NCBI GenBank assembly: GCA_039915505.1
Contig: JBDSND010000199.1
Coordinates: 1 to 16,915 of the forward strand
DNA length: 16,915 nucleotides
Direction of reading: 5' to 3'
Origin: CAIWHR01 sp039915505
Lineage (GTDB): Bacteria; Pseudomonadota; Gammaproteobacteria; Burkholderiales; Casimicrobiaceae
Part shown: positions 1 through 7,037 of the stretch, piece after piece
Numbering within the stretch: the stretch's first letter is position 1
Layout: each line of letters begins with the position of its first letter
Program-made: the position numbers and the translations under genes
The notes under the pieces: model-generated
What the model was told of the DNA's origin: nothing
What the model saw: the letters and a program-made list of their open reading frames with translations, nothing else
The model's database searches: none

Positions 1-1436
1 TACTGCACCAGGCACTTGACCACGTGCTCGACCGGCCACGTCGCGAGCGCCGCGCCGATGCCGCGACCGCGATCGAACTCCAGCGGGTTCGAGCCGGGCA
101 ACTCGATCGGGCGGCCGATCCACCAGCCGCGGCCGGTGGCGGCGTTGAGCGCGCGTTGGCCGTAGCGATCGTCGCAGAGGAGCCCGACGCGGCCGGCGAG
201 CTCGGGCCGGTCCGCGATCTCGTCCAGCGCGTCGACGAACAGCTTCTTGAGTCGTGCGATGCGCGTCTCGTCGGCACCAGTCTCCTGCGCCAGCGCGAAG
301 AACTGCGGCCGATGGTCGAAGGCGAACGCGTAGACCTCGTCGTGCTTCGGCCGCGGCGCCGTGACCCGATGCAGCCGGGTGAGCGTCGCGTCCTGGTCGG
401 GACGCGGGATATCGTCGGCATGGGCGAGGTAATGATCGAGTTCAATCCGGGTCGGCATCGCCGGCGCGCAGCCGTGGCGGGACACGACCAACGCCCCGCA
501 GGCGTTGGCGTAGCGCGTGCAGCGGCCATAGTCCTCGCCGCGGACCCATCCCGATAGAAATCCTGCCGAGAACGCGTCGCCGGCGCCCAGCACGTTCAGC
601 ACCTCGACCTCGACGCCTTCGCCATTGAACGCCACATCGAGACTTGCCGGGATCCGGTCGGGAATGACCGCGCAGCCCAGTGGGCCGCGCTTGACCACCA
701 GCACCGCATCGGTGTGCCGGCGCACCTGCGTGAGGGCGGTCATGATGTCGGGACTGCCGCCGGCGATCGCGAATTCCTCGAGGGTGCCGATGACCAGATC
801 GAAGCGCGGCAGGATGCCCTGCAGGTGCGTCGTCACGCTGTCGGAGCGGATATATCGCGTCTCACCGTCGCCGCGCTTAGTGAGACCCCAGAGCACCGGC
901 CGGTAATCGATGTCGAGCACCGTGCGCACGTCGTGCGCGCGGGCGTGATCGAGCGCCAGGGTGCTGATGCGCTGGACATGCTCGGTGGAGAAGTGCGTAC
1001 CGGTGATGAGCAGCGCCCGGCTCCGGGCGATGAACGCTTCGTCGACGTCGGGCTCGGCAATTGCCATGTCGGCGCAGTTTTCGCGCAGGAAGATGAGCGG
1101 AAACGTGTCCTGGTCCTTGATGCCCAGCACCACCGCGCCGGTGAGGCGCTCGGGATCGATACCGACGTGGCTGACGTCGCAGCCTTCCTTCACCATCGTC
1201 TCGGTGAGGAAGCGGCCGAGCGCGTCGTCGCCGACGCGGGAAATCAGCGCTGCGGAAAGACCCAGCCGGGCGCAGCCGAACGCCGTGTTCGCGGAGGATC
1301 CGCCCAGGTATTTCGAGAAGCTCGTGACATCCTCGAGCCGGGCGCCGATCTGCTGGGCATAGAAATCGACGGCGAACCGGCCGAGGCAGATGACGTCGAG
1401 GGGGCGGTCGGCAGCAAAGCGCGTAGTGTTATGCAT
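1..1436 (-). CDS. iolC: 5-dehydro-2-deoxygluconokinase with C-terminal DUF2090 (IolC fusion), 3' end outside window
   Basis: PfkB-family sugar kinase of myo-inositol catabolism; it phosphorylates 5-dehydro-2-deoxygluconate in the cytoplasm. I translated 478 residues from ATG at 1436 to the window edge. The PfkB N-terminal motif (YLGGSSANTAFGCARLG, about residues 43-59) and the C-terminal signature NVLGAGDAFSAGF (281-293, catalytic Asp 287) are both present. After about residue 360 the chain continues into a DUF2090 domain with the typical block WWIGRPIELPGSNPLEF (438-454). Such fusions are annotated as bifunctional kinase/5-dehydro-2-deoxyphosphogluconate aldolase, so kinase and aldolase-like steps may be joined. 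Bacillus-type IolC has only about 325 residues. The gene is divergent from eamA. The start has only a weak purine stretch upstream, but no better in-frame start is visible. Family assignment is firm; the DUF2090 activity is from family knowledge. Confidence 0.9.
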   Translation of the reverse strand, partial: MHNTTRFAADRPLDVICLGRFAVDFYAQQIGARLEDVTSFSKYLGGSSANTAFGCARLGLSAALISRVGDDALGRFLTETMVKEGCDVSHVGIDPERLTGAVVLGIKDQDTFPLIFLRENCADMAIAEPDVDEAFIARSRALLITGTHFSTEHVQRISTLALDHARAHDVRTVLDIDYRPVLWGLTKRGDGETRYIRSDSVTTHLQGILPRFDLVIGTLEEFAIAGGSPDIMTALTQVRRHTDAVLVVKRGPLGCAVIPDRIPASLDVAFNGEGVEVEVLNVLGAGDAFSAGFLSGWVRGEDYGRCTRYANACGALVVSRHGCAPAMPTRIELDHYLAHADDIPRPDQDATLTRLHRVTAPRPKHDEVYAFAFDHRPQFFALAQETGADETRIARLKKLFVDALDEIADRPELAGRVGLLCDDRYGQRALNAATGRGWWIGRPIELPGSNPLEFDRGRGIGAALATWPVEHVVKCLVQ

Positions 1437-1665
1437 CGTGGCGGCGATCTGATCCGGGGAGCGATTGTCGCAGAGGCGGGCAAGCGGGGACAAGCCTGGC
1501 GGCCAGGGATCGAGCCGCACACCGCATTTTCTCGTTCATCCTTGCGTTCATCTTCCGCCCATCGTTCCGCCCGTCCGCCTGTGTGACTGGCTCCCGTTCG
1601 CTCGCCCGCAGTCGCCAGCGGTCGCGCCGGATGTGGGCCGTTGTCGCCCTGCGTAGAATGGCACG
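1437..1665. promoter_or_regulatory. divergent iolC/eamA intergenic region with TAGAAT box
   Basis: This 229-bp gap separates two divergent genes and must hold both promoters. On the plus strand a TAGAAT hexamer at 1654-1659 ends six bases before the eamA ATG. If it is a -10 box, transcription would start at or next to the start codon, giving a leaderless mRNA; no Shine-Dalgarno sequence precedes that ATG. No good -35 is visible at the right distance. Around 1532-1580 there are short degenerate direct repeats (CGTTCATC twice, then CGCCCATCGTTC/CGCCCGTCC). Promoter assignment is inference. Confidence 0.35.
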
Positions 1666-2604
1666 ATGCAGGCGCGGCTCTCCGGGCGAGATCTCGTACT
1701 CATTCTCGCGGTCGTCGCACTCTGGGGCTATTCGTTCGTCCTGATCAAGGTGGCCCTCCGGGAAGTCCCGCCCTTCGCCCTGGCCGCCCTGCGCTTCCTG
1801 TTCGCGGCGATTCCGGTCTGCTTCGTCGTGCGCCCCCCGGCGATGCCGGCGTGGGGTGTGATCGGCTACGGCCTCGCCATCGGGGTGATGCAATTCGGGC
1901 TGCTGTTCCTCGGCATGCAGCTCGGCATGCCGGCGGGCATCTCGTCGCTGGTCATTCAGGTGCAGGTCTTTTTCACCATGGGCCTCGCCGCGCTGGTGCT
2001 GCACGACCGACCGGCGCGGCACAACGTGGTCGGCTCGGTGATCGCCGCTGGAGGGATCGTGGTCCTGGGCGTGTACAAGGTCGCCTCGGGCGCCACGACC
2101 ACCTTCGCCGGATTCCTGATCGTGCTGGTGGCGGCGATGGGCTGGGCGATCGGCAACGTCATCGCCAAGCGCGCGGCGGGTAGCCATGCTGCGGACATGT
2201 TCGCGCTGGTCGTGTGGTCGAGCCTCGCGCCGGTGCTCCCGCTCGCCGCGATGTCGTATGCGCTGGAAGGCGGCGACGCGGCCTGGCACGCCGTGCGCAC
2301 CATGAGTGCGACGGCCTGGGTCTGCGTGCTGGCCATGGCGTATGCCGCGACGCTGTTCGGCTTCGGAACGTGGAACCGGATGCTGCATCGCTATCCCACC
2401 GGGCTCATCTCGCCCTTTGCCCTGCTCGTTCCCGTCACGGGGCTCGCCAGCGGCGTGCTGTTCCTGGACGAGACCGTGGCGCCGGCGCAGGCCATTGGTG
2501 CTCTGCTGGTGCTCGCAGGCCTGCTGGTCAACATCTACGGCGCGGGCTGGCCCGCACCGCGTCGTGGCACGCTCAGCGAAAGACCACCGTCTTCGCGCCA
2601 TTGA
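1666..2604 (+). CDS. eamA: EamA-type DMT exporter (O-acetylserine/cysteine exporter-like)
   Basis: Inner-membrane drug/metabolite transporter of 312 residues with two EamA repeats (about 8-138 and 148-290), consistent with ten transmembrane helices. By memory it resembles E. coli EamA (YdeD) along its length, including VIKVALxxxPPxxLAxLRF-like, GMPAGxSSLVxQxQxFFT and the late block LLVPVTGLASGVLFLDE; E. coli EamA exports cysteine and O-acetylserine. The start at 1666 gives the expected short cytoplasmic N-terminus before helix 1 and has no Shine-Dalgarno. The hydrophilic tail (GWPAPRRGTLSERPPSSRH) lies in the part overlapping purU on the opposite strand. Substrate is inferred from similarity; EamA paralogues vary widely. 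Confidence 0.85.
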   Translation: MQARLSGRDLVLILAVVALWGYSFVLIKVALREVPPFALAALRFLFAAIPVCFVVRPPAMPAWGVIGYGLAIGVMQFGLLFLGMQLGMPAGISSLVIQVQVFFTMGLAALVLHDRPARHNVVGSVIAAGGIVVLGVYKVASGATTTFAGFLIVLVAAMGWAIGNVIAKRAAGSHAADMFALVVWSSLAPVLPLAAMSYALEGGDAAWHAVRTMSATAWVCVLAMAYAATLFGFGTWNRMLHRYPTGLISPFALLVPVTGLASGVLFLDETVAPAQAIGALLVLAGLLVNIYGAGWPAPRRGTLSERPPSSRH

Positions 2605-3430
2605 GGAAGACGCGATGCTCCAGGTGGTACTTGACCGCCCGGGCGAGTACCAGGCATTCGACGTCGCGGCCGAGCGCCACCAGGTCTTCGGCACCCATCT
2701 TGTAGTCGACGCGTGCCACGTCCTGCTCGATGATCGGCCCTTCGTCGAGGTCGGCCGTCACGTAATGCGCCGTTGCGCCGATGAGCTTCACCCCGCGCAC
2801 GTACGCTTGGTGGTACGGCTTTGCGCCCTTGAAGCTCGGCAGGAACGAGTGGTGAATGTTGATCGCCCGGCCCTGCAGCGTCCGGCACAGCCCGTCGGAC
2901 AGGATCTGCATGTAGCGTGCCAGCACCACCAGCTCCGCCTGGCTTTCCTGCACAACTCCCAACAGCTTGGCCTCCTGCGCGGCCCTGGTCGCCGGGGTCA
3001 CGGGCAGGTGGAAGAACGGCACGTTGTAGGAGGCGGCGAGCTGGTACGTGTCGCGGTGATTGGACACGATCCCCACCGGGTCCATCGGCAAGGCGCGGAT
3101 CTTGTACCGATACAGGAGATCGTTGAGGCAGTGGTCGAGCTTCGAGACCATGATGAGCACCCGCGGGCGGTGACTCGTGTCGTGCATCTGCCATTGCATG
3201 CCGAAGCGGCGTGCGGCGGCCTCGAATCCATCGGCAAGGCCATCGCCTGCGGCGGACGGCTCGAGGGCCTCGAACAGCACCCGCATCATGAACCGGCCGG
3301 TATCGAGGTCGCCGAACTGGGCGCTGTCGATGATGTTGCAGCGCTGTTCGGCGAGAAAGGTGCCGACGGCGCCGACGATGCCGGGCTGGTCGCTGCAGGA
3401 AAGGGTGAGGATGCGTTGCGGACCAGCCAT
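2573..3430 (-). CDS. purU: formyltetrahydrofolate deformylase PurU
   Basis: Hydrolyses 10-formyl-THF to THF and formate, balancing one-carbon pools and supplying formate for purine synthesis. The 285-residue product matches the usual length (about 280). An N-terminal ACT domain (about 6-85, SCSDQPGIVGAVGTFLAEQ) is followed by the formyltransferase fold. The catalytic triad is visible as Asn191 and His193 in NIHHSFLPSFKGAKPY and Asp229 in ADLDEGPIIEQD. ATG at 3430 is chosen because the conserved ACT strand begins right after it; the frame stays open for 423 bases upstream but that part has no family resemblance. The last 32 bases overlap the end of eamA on the other strand. No glyA or folate neighbour is visible. 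Confidence 0.95.
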   Translation of the reverse strand: MAGPQRILTLSCSDQPGIVGAVGTFLAEQRCNIIDSAQFGDLDTGRFMMRVLFEALEPSAAGDGLADGFEAAARRFGMQWQMHDTSHRPRVLIMVSKLDHCLNDLLYRYKIRALPMDPVGIVSNHRDTYQLAASYNVPFFHLPVTPATRAAQEAKLLGVVQESQAELVVLARYMQILSDGLCRTLQGRAINIHHSFLPSFKGAKPYHQAYVRGVKLIGATAHYVTADLDEGPIIEQDVARVDYKMGAEDLVALGRDVECLVLARAVKYHLEHRVFLNGAKTVVFR

Positions 3431-3470
3431 GCGCCAAGGGGGCGCGCGCACGCGCCGGGCAAAGACGCGC

Positions 3471-3476
3471 ATTCTA
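3471..3476 (-). promoter_or_regulatory. candidate -10 box for purU
   Basis: Reads TAGAAT on the minus strand, 40 bases upstream of the purU ATG, in the context GGGTAGAATGCGCG. The same hexamer precedes eamA and cysD. No convincing -35 is seen, so this is a weak call from recurrence and position only. Confidence 0.35.
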
Positions 3477-3669
3477 CCCGCCAGCTCGAACGCACCGTGG
3501 TCCAGTCCCGACCGCGGGAGGCACGCGCCCGACTTTCTACCGGCTGGCCCGGCCGGCCCGACCGCCCCGTGGTCCGGGCGAGACCGCGGGCGGCACACAC
3601 GACTTCGAAGCTCGGTCGTGCGCGGGGCGGTCCGGTGGGCTTGCGCTGCTTGGGTGCGTTGCGCTCGAC
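3477..3669. repeat. structured spacer with imperfect direct and inverted repeats
   Basis: Spacer between phasin-like gene and purU. Two imperfect copies of a roughly 40-bp unit start at 3495 and 3567, sharing CCGTGGTCC, GACCGCGGG, GGCAC and CGACTT. The second copy enters an interrupted hairpin: GACCGC (3582-3587) can pair with GCGGTC (3627-3632), and CACGAC (3598-3603) with GTCGTG (3615-3620), over the palindrome CTTCGAAG. There is no T-run, so it is not a classical terminator. It could be a Rho-independent terminator relic for the phasin-like gene or a small dispersed repeat; I cannot tell which. Confidence 0.4.
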
Positions 3670-4116
3670 TTACGCGCCGCGACTCCGCCCAAGGCGCCGG
3701 TCGTTCGCATGCGCCCGGCGCGCTACCGGTGCGAGACCGGCCGCCATCATCCCGGGAAGCGCGGCCGTGAACATCGAGGTCGCGGTCCGCGTTGCACGCA
3801 AGGCGTGCGGGGTGGGCACGAAGCCCGTCCCGCCAGGCGCGACGGCAAACCAAGGACGCGTCATAGACTGCATCCAGGCGGCGGCGAGCCGCGCCTGGAA
3901 TGACGCAACGGCGAGCCCACTCGCCTGCATCGCCTCCGCGGCCGCGAACACCTTTTCCGTGACCATCCCGGTGAACTCAGCCTGGTCGCGGCGGCTCATC
4001 GCGCCGGGGGTCGAGGCGGCGGCGCGCGCCAGTCGATGGTCGATAACCCGTTGCGATGCGAGTGCCATGGCGCCATAACGCATCGCAAGACGAGTCCATT
4101 GTATAGGGTCGAGCAT
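3670..4116 (-). CDS. phasin-like (PHA granule-associated) small protein
   Basis: A 148-residue, Ala/Met-rich, mostly helical protein. It starts MLDPIQWTRLAMRYGAMALA and has the segment MSRRDQAEFTGMVTEKVFAAAEAMQASGLA (40-69), which recalls the short PHA granule-associated phasins of Burkholderiales (DPxxW...RRE...EKV.A...S). Such proteins coat polyhydroxyalkanoate granules. The C-terminus is basic (RRAHANDRRLGRSRGA). ATG at 4116 is preceded by GGAG with a six-base spacer, which sets the start; the frame is open further upstream, but there it reads the sulfatase relic. No phaC, phaA or phaR is in the window, so the role rests on resemblance alone. An alternative is a generic helical stress protein. 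Confidence 0.55.
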   Translation of the reverse strand: MLDPIQWTRLAMRYGAMALASQRVIDHRLARAAASTPGAMSRRDQAEFTGMVTEKVFAAAEAMQASGLAVASFQARLAAAWMQSMTRPWFAVAPGGTGFVPTPHALRATRTATSMFTAALPGMMAAGLAPVARRAHANDRRLGRSRGA

Positions 4117-4184
4117 CCGGTTCTCCAGGTGACGCCCCGAAGCGTGGGGCGAGGGCGGATGATGCCTGTTGCGCTGCACCAGCG

Positions 4185-4522
4185 CTGTAGGACGGCGGCA
4201 TTCGTGTCGTAGGAGGGGTGCGTCTCGCCTCCGAAGAAGCCCCAGAAACGGTCGAACCCGCGCGAAAGAGCCATGATGGGCGATCGGCGGACGGCAGAAC
4301 GTTATGCTCGGCGGTGGGCGGGGGTTGTGCCACTTGCCGACTGCGTAGGTGGAGTATCCCGCCCCGCGCAGCAGCTCGGCCAAGGTCGGCGTCCTGCGCG
4401 ATCTCGCCGGCACGGTACCCGGGAGAGCGGGGGTCGTTGCCGTCAGCCAGTCACACCCGAGAGCGGGCGGGTCCGGCGAGGAGCGCGGCGCGCGCCGGCG
4501 TGCACATCGAGACGGTGGTCCC
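4185..4522 (-). pseudogene. frameshifted fragment of an arylsulfatase
   Basis: Three successive minus-strand frames read consecutive blocks of a bacterial arylsulfatase. First comes TTVSMCTPARAALLAG (from about 4519), containing the formylglycine signature C-x-P-x-R, ending in a stop after PARSRV. Then SPGYRARSRRTPTLAELLRG followed by AGYSTYAVGKWHN appears in a second frame, and ALSRGFDRFWGFFGGETHPS followed by YDTNAAVLQ in a third. In intact family members these blocks occur in this order and spacing. The N-terminal metal-binding part is missing, where the divergent small ORF and sulfatase gene begin, and about 300 C-terminal residues are missing too, replaced by the phasin-like gene. At least two frameshifts plus truncation at both ends mean it is not functional. 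Confidence 0.8.
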
Positions 4523-4595
4523 TCAAATGCGCTGCTAGCATACGACTAAGATCTTGCCAGTCCCCCAGAAGCTCTCGTAACCGGAGAGATAGCCC

Positions 4596-4751
4596 GTGGG
4601 CTCTCTGAAGCGCTTCCTCGCGTCGTTGTTGGTCGGCCTGTACCTGCTTACGTCGGCGCTCGCGCACGCGCATGCGCAGCCGCTGTGCGTGGCGCTGCCC
4701 TCCGGTGCGGAGAACGCCTCCTTCTTCGACCTGCATCGCGAGAGACGATGA
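4596..4751 (+). CDS. small secreted/exported peptide (51 aa), GTG start, coupled to sulfatase
   Basis: GTG at 4596 opens a 51-codon frame preceded by GGAGAG (4583-4588) at a seven-base spacer, the best ribosome site in this region. The product begins MGSLKRFLASLLVGLYLLTS and continues ALAHAHA: basic n-region, hydrophobic h-region and an A-x-A type cleavage site. About 24 mature residues would remain (QPLCVALPSGAENASFFDLH then RERR), with one cysteine. Its TGA overlaps the sulfatase ATG as ATGA at 4748-4751, indicating translational coupling. I do not recognise the mature part. It may be a genuine micropeptide, or the stub of a longer exported protein whose body was lost when the sulfatase gene became fused downstream. 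Conservation would decide. Confidence 0.55.
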   Translation: MGSLKRFLASLLVGLYLLTSALAHAHAQPLCVALPSGAENASFFDLHRERR

Positions 4752-6229
4752 GTCAGCCGAACCTGTTGTTCCTGTTCTCGGACCAGCACGCACGGCGCGT
4801 GGCCGGCTGCTACGGCGATCCGGCGCGGCCCACGCCGGCGCTCGATCGCCTCGCCGCCGAGGGAGTGGTGTTCGACAACGTCTATTGCCCGTCGCCGCTG
4901 TGCGTCCCCAGCCGGATGTCGATGCTGACCGGCCGCCATCCGTTCGAGCAGGAATGCTGGACTAACGACGATCACCTGCGCACCGACGCGCCGACATGGC
5001 TGCACGCGGCGGGAGCGGCAGGCTACCGACCCGTGCTCGCCGGTCGCCTGCACGCGATGGGGCCCGACCAGCTCCATGGCTACGCCGAGCGCCGCGTGGG
5101 TGATCACAGCCCGAACTGGGGCGGCGTTGCCCGGCACGATCTGGGGGTGCTCGACAAGGCCAACGATCCCTGGCGGGAGAGCCTCGATCGGTCGGGAAGT
5201 GGGCAGTCGGCCTACCAGGTCAAGGATGCGGACACCGTGGCGTCGGCCTGCGATCACCTGCGCGAGGTCGGGCGCGCGCGCCGCGAAGGACAGGCGAGTC
5301 CGTTCTGTCTGACCGTCGGATTCCTGCTACCGCATCCGCCGTATGTGGCCTGGCGCGAGGACTACGTGCGCTTCGACGGCCGCGTGCCGTTCCCCGCCCA
5401 CTCGACCCCCCCTTCGGTCGTGCATCCATGGGAAGCGTGGTGGCGCGAGAACCGGGGCATCGCCGATGTGGACGACGACACGGTGCGTCGCGCCCGCACC
5501 GCCTACTACGCATTGGTTCATCGCCTCGACGCCATGATCGAGGCCGTGCTGAGTTGTCTTGCCAGCGAGGGCCTCGCCGACGACACGTTGGTGGTCTACT
5601 CCACCGATCACGGCGACCAGCTCGGCGAGCGGGGACTGTGGTGGAAGCACACGCTCTACGAGGATTCGGTGCGCGTGCCGCTCATCATGCGCTGGCCGGG
5701 CCGTCTCCCGCGCGGCGAGCGTCGGGCGCACGTCGCTGATCTGCTCGACGTCGCCGCAACCATGGTCGACGCCCTTGGTGGCCCCGCCCTCCCCCACAGT
5801 CATGGCCGGTCCCTCCTGCCGATCGCTGCGGATCCGCAGACGCCGTGGCGGGACGAAGTCTTCTCGGAGCACTGCACCGATCGTGTTCCGGCGTGGACCG
5901 GAGGGCGTGCCACGCAACAGCGCATGGTGCGCAGCGGTGCGTGGAAGCTCATCTACACCCACCAGCATCCGGTGCAGCTCTTCGACCTCGCGACCGATCC
6001 GCACGAACGCAACGATCTCGCCGGCGACGATCGGTACGCCGCGGGACGCGAGCAGTTGACGGCACGGGTGCTCGAAGGATGGGACCCGGAAACGGTCGCG
6101 GTGCGCATTCGCGAGCGGCGCCGCGACAAGGAAATCCTCGATGCCTGGGCGCGGCACGTCGGCCCGCCGGACACGTATCGCTGGCATCTCCTGCCCGAGC
6201 ACAATCGCCTGGACACGATGCAACGTTGA
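4748..6229 (+). CDS. sulfatase (S1 family, formylglycine type)
   Basis: Hydrolyses a sulfate ester; exact substrate unknown. The 493-residue protein has the alkaline-phosphatase-like sulfatase fold. It has the N-terminal metal motif LFLFSDQHARRVAGCYGD (7-24, Asp12), the activating signature CVPSRMSMLTGRHP (52-65; Cys52 becomes formylglycine), PHPPY (195-199), STDHGDQLGERGLWWKHTLY (285-304, metal Asp287/His288 and Lys300) and the C-terminal subdomain with LFDLATDPHERNDLAGDD. The layout recalls choline sulfatase and iduronate/glucosamine-type sulfatases. The protein itself has no signal peptide and would be cytoplasmic, although the coupled upstream ORF encodes one. ATG at 4748 is chosen because the conserved strand starts at residue 4. 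No modifying enzyme (FGE or anSME) or substrate transporter is adjacent. Confidence 0.92.
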   Translation: MSQPNLLFLFSDQHARRVAGCYGDPARPTPALDRLAAEGVVFDNVYCPSPLCVPSRMSMLTGRHPFEQECWTNDDHLRTDAPTWLHAAGAAGYRPVLAGRLHAMGPDQLHGYAERRVGDHSPNWGGVARHDLGVLDKANDPWRESLDRSGSGQSAYQVKDADTVASACDHLREVGRARREGQASPFCLTVGFLLPHPPYVAWREDYVRFDGRVPFPAHSTPPSVVHPWEAWWRENRGIADVDDDTVRRARTAYYALVHRLDAMIEAVLSCLASEGLADDTLVVYSTDHGDQLGERGLWWKHTLYEDSVRVPLIMRWPGRLPRGERRAHVADLLDVAATMVDALGGPALPHSHGRSLLPIAADPQTPWRDEVFSEHCTDRVPAWTGGRATQQRMVRSGAWKLIYTHQHPVQLFDLATDPHERNDLAGDDRYAAGREQLTARVLEGWDPETVAVRIRERRRDKEILDAWARHVGPPDTYRWHLLPEHNRLDTMQR

Positions 6230-6459
6230 GCGGCGTCTCCACGCGATGGCGGAGCCTGGACCTTTGCTGTGCAACGATCGGCACCCGGCACCGGCGCTTG
6301 CCCACCCTGCCGTGGAGGCGGTGATCGAGGCCGCCATCGATGCCGGCCAGGGCCCGATTCTGTAGCAAAGTCGGCGTCAGCAACCCGAATTTGCCGGGGC
6401 CGAGTTTCGGCACCGGGGTGGGTCGGCCTGGGCGTCAGATCCCAGGCTAAGAAACAGTC
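6230..6459. other. convergent intergenic region, sulfatase/cupin
   Basis: 230 bases between two convergent genes. A 40-codon plus-strand frame from 6246 (MAEPGPLLCNDRHPAPALAH...) has no ribosome site and no resemblance I recognise, so I do not call it. Two short hairpins occur, at 6399-6411 (GCCGA/TCGGC, three-base loop) and 6426-6447. Confidence 0.5.
6426..6447. terminator. hairpin between convergent genes
   Basis: Perfect seven-base inverted repeat GCCTGGG/CCCAGGC with an eight-base loop, between the ends of the sulfatase and cupin genes. No T-run follows on either strand, so intrinsic termination is uncertain; position is the main argument. Confidence 0.3.
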
Positions 6460-6783
6460 TCACCGCAGGGGCTCGACCGGAGGCGTGGGCTTCTCGGAGG
6501 CCACGTAGATCACCGCGTCCTCGAGCGCGACCACGTCGTGCTCCTCGCCAGGCTCGGTGAACAGGTAATCGTTGCGCTCGAGCTCGACCTCGCCGATGCG
6601 CACCCGCCCTTCGATCACCAGTACTTCCTCGTGGCCTTCATGGCGATGGGTCGGGAAACGCGTTCCCGCGCGCAGGCGAACGAGCGATGTGCGTCCCCCC
6701 GCCGGATTGTTGCGCAAGAGCCAGCGGTCGATGCCGTCATGGCCCGTGGATTGCCACGTGGCTTCGCGAGAACGTTGCAGCAC
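6460..6783 (-). CDS. small cupin-domain protein
   Basis: Single-domain cupin of 107 residues. Motif 1 is FPTHRHEGHEEVLVIEGR (43-60), with likely metal ligands His46, His48 and Glu52 or Glu53. Motif 2 is FTEPGEEHDV (75-84) with His82. It resembles ChrR/anti-sigma-type and small stand-alone cupins that bind a metal and sense or transform a small molecule; no specific function can be assigned. GTG at 6783 is chosen as start because AGGAG sits about eight bases before it (6792-6796). An upstream TTG at 6810 is possible but would put that AGGAG inside the gene. An 18-bp tandem repeat lies 33-68 bases upstream. It is monocistronic, convergent with the sulfatase. Confidence 0.75.
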   Translation of the reverse strand: MLQRSREATWQSTGHDGIDRWLLRNNPAGGRTSLVRLRAGTRFPTHRHEGHEEVLVIEGRVRIGEVELERNDYLFTEPGEEHDVVALEDAVIYVASEKPTPPVEPLR

Positions 6784-6815
6784 GATCGGATCTCCTAAAA
6801 GTGCGATCAAGCAAG

Positions 6816-6851
6816 CATAGCGCGTCCGCGAGCCATAGCGCGTTCGCGAGC
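6816..6851. repeat. two tandem 18-bp repeats upstream of the cupin gene
   Basis: CATAGCGCGTYCGCGAGC occurs twice head to tail (6816-6833 and 6834-6851) with one C/T difference. Each unit contains CGCG-NN-CGCG, an inverted pair. Placement just upstream of the cupin start suggests an operator for a dimeric or tandem-binding regulator, or an overlapping promoter element. Function is inference. Confidence 0.6.
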
Positions 6852-7037
6852 CGGCGGGGTTGGCTATGGCAGCGTTGGGTCCGGGAGGCCTGGGTCAGGC
6901 GCGGCATCGAGATGGGTGATCAGCGCGCGAAATCAAGACGCACGAACGGTCCGGATCGACCAGAGGAGTGGCGATCAAGGCACCCAATGCCAATCGGTCC
7001 CGCTACCCATCCGAACGATGTTGCGGGGGCTACGGGT

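Noticed and set aside
24..1586. Plus-strand frames opposite iolC
   Set aside because: Shadow frames; the minus strand gives a clear PfkB plus DUF2090 protein.
1429..2694. 421-aa minus-strand frame opposite eamA
   Set aside because: Low-complexity Arg/His/Glu composition typical of the antisense of a high-GC membrane protein gene; no family features.
3431..3853. 423-base in-frame upstream extension of purU
   Set aside because: High-GC open frame without family resemblance; the conserved ACT domain starts right after the ATG at 3430, which gives the normal PurU length.
6246..6365. Short plus-strand frame after the sulfatase (MAEPGPLLCNDRHPAPALAH...)
   Set aside because: No ribosome site, no resemblance to a known family, composition like other random high-GC frames.
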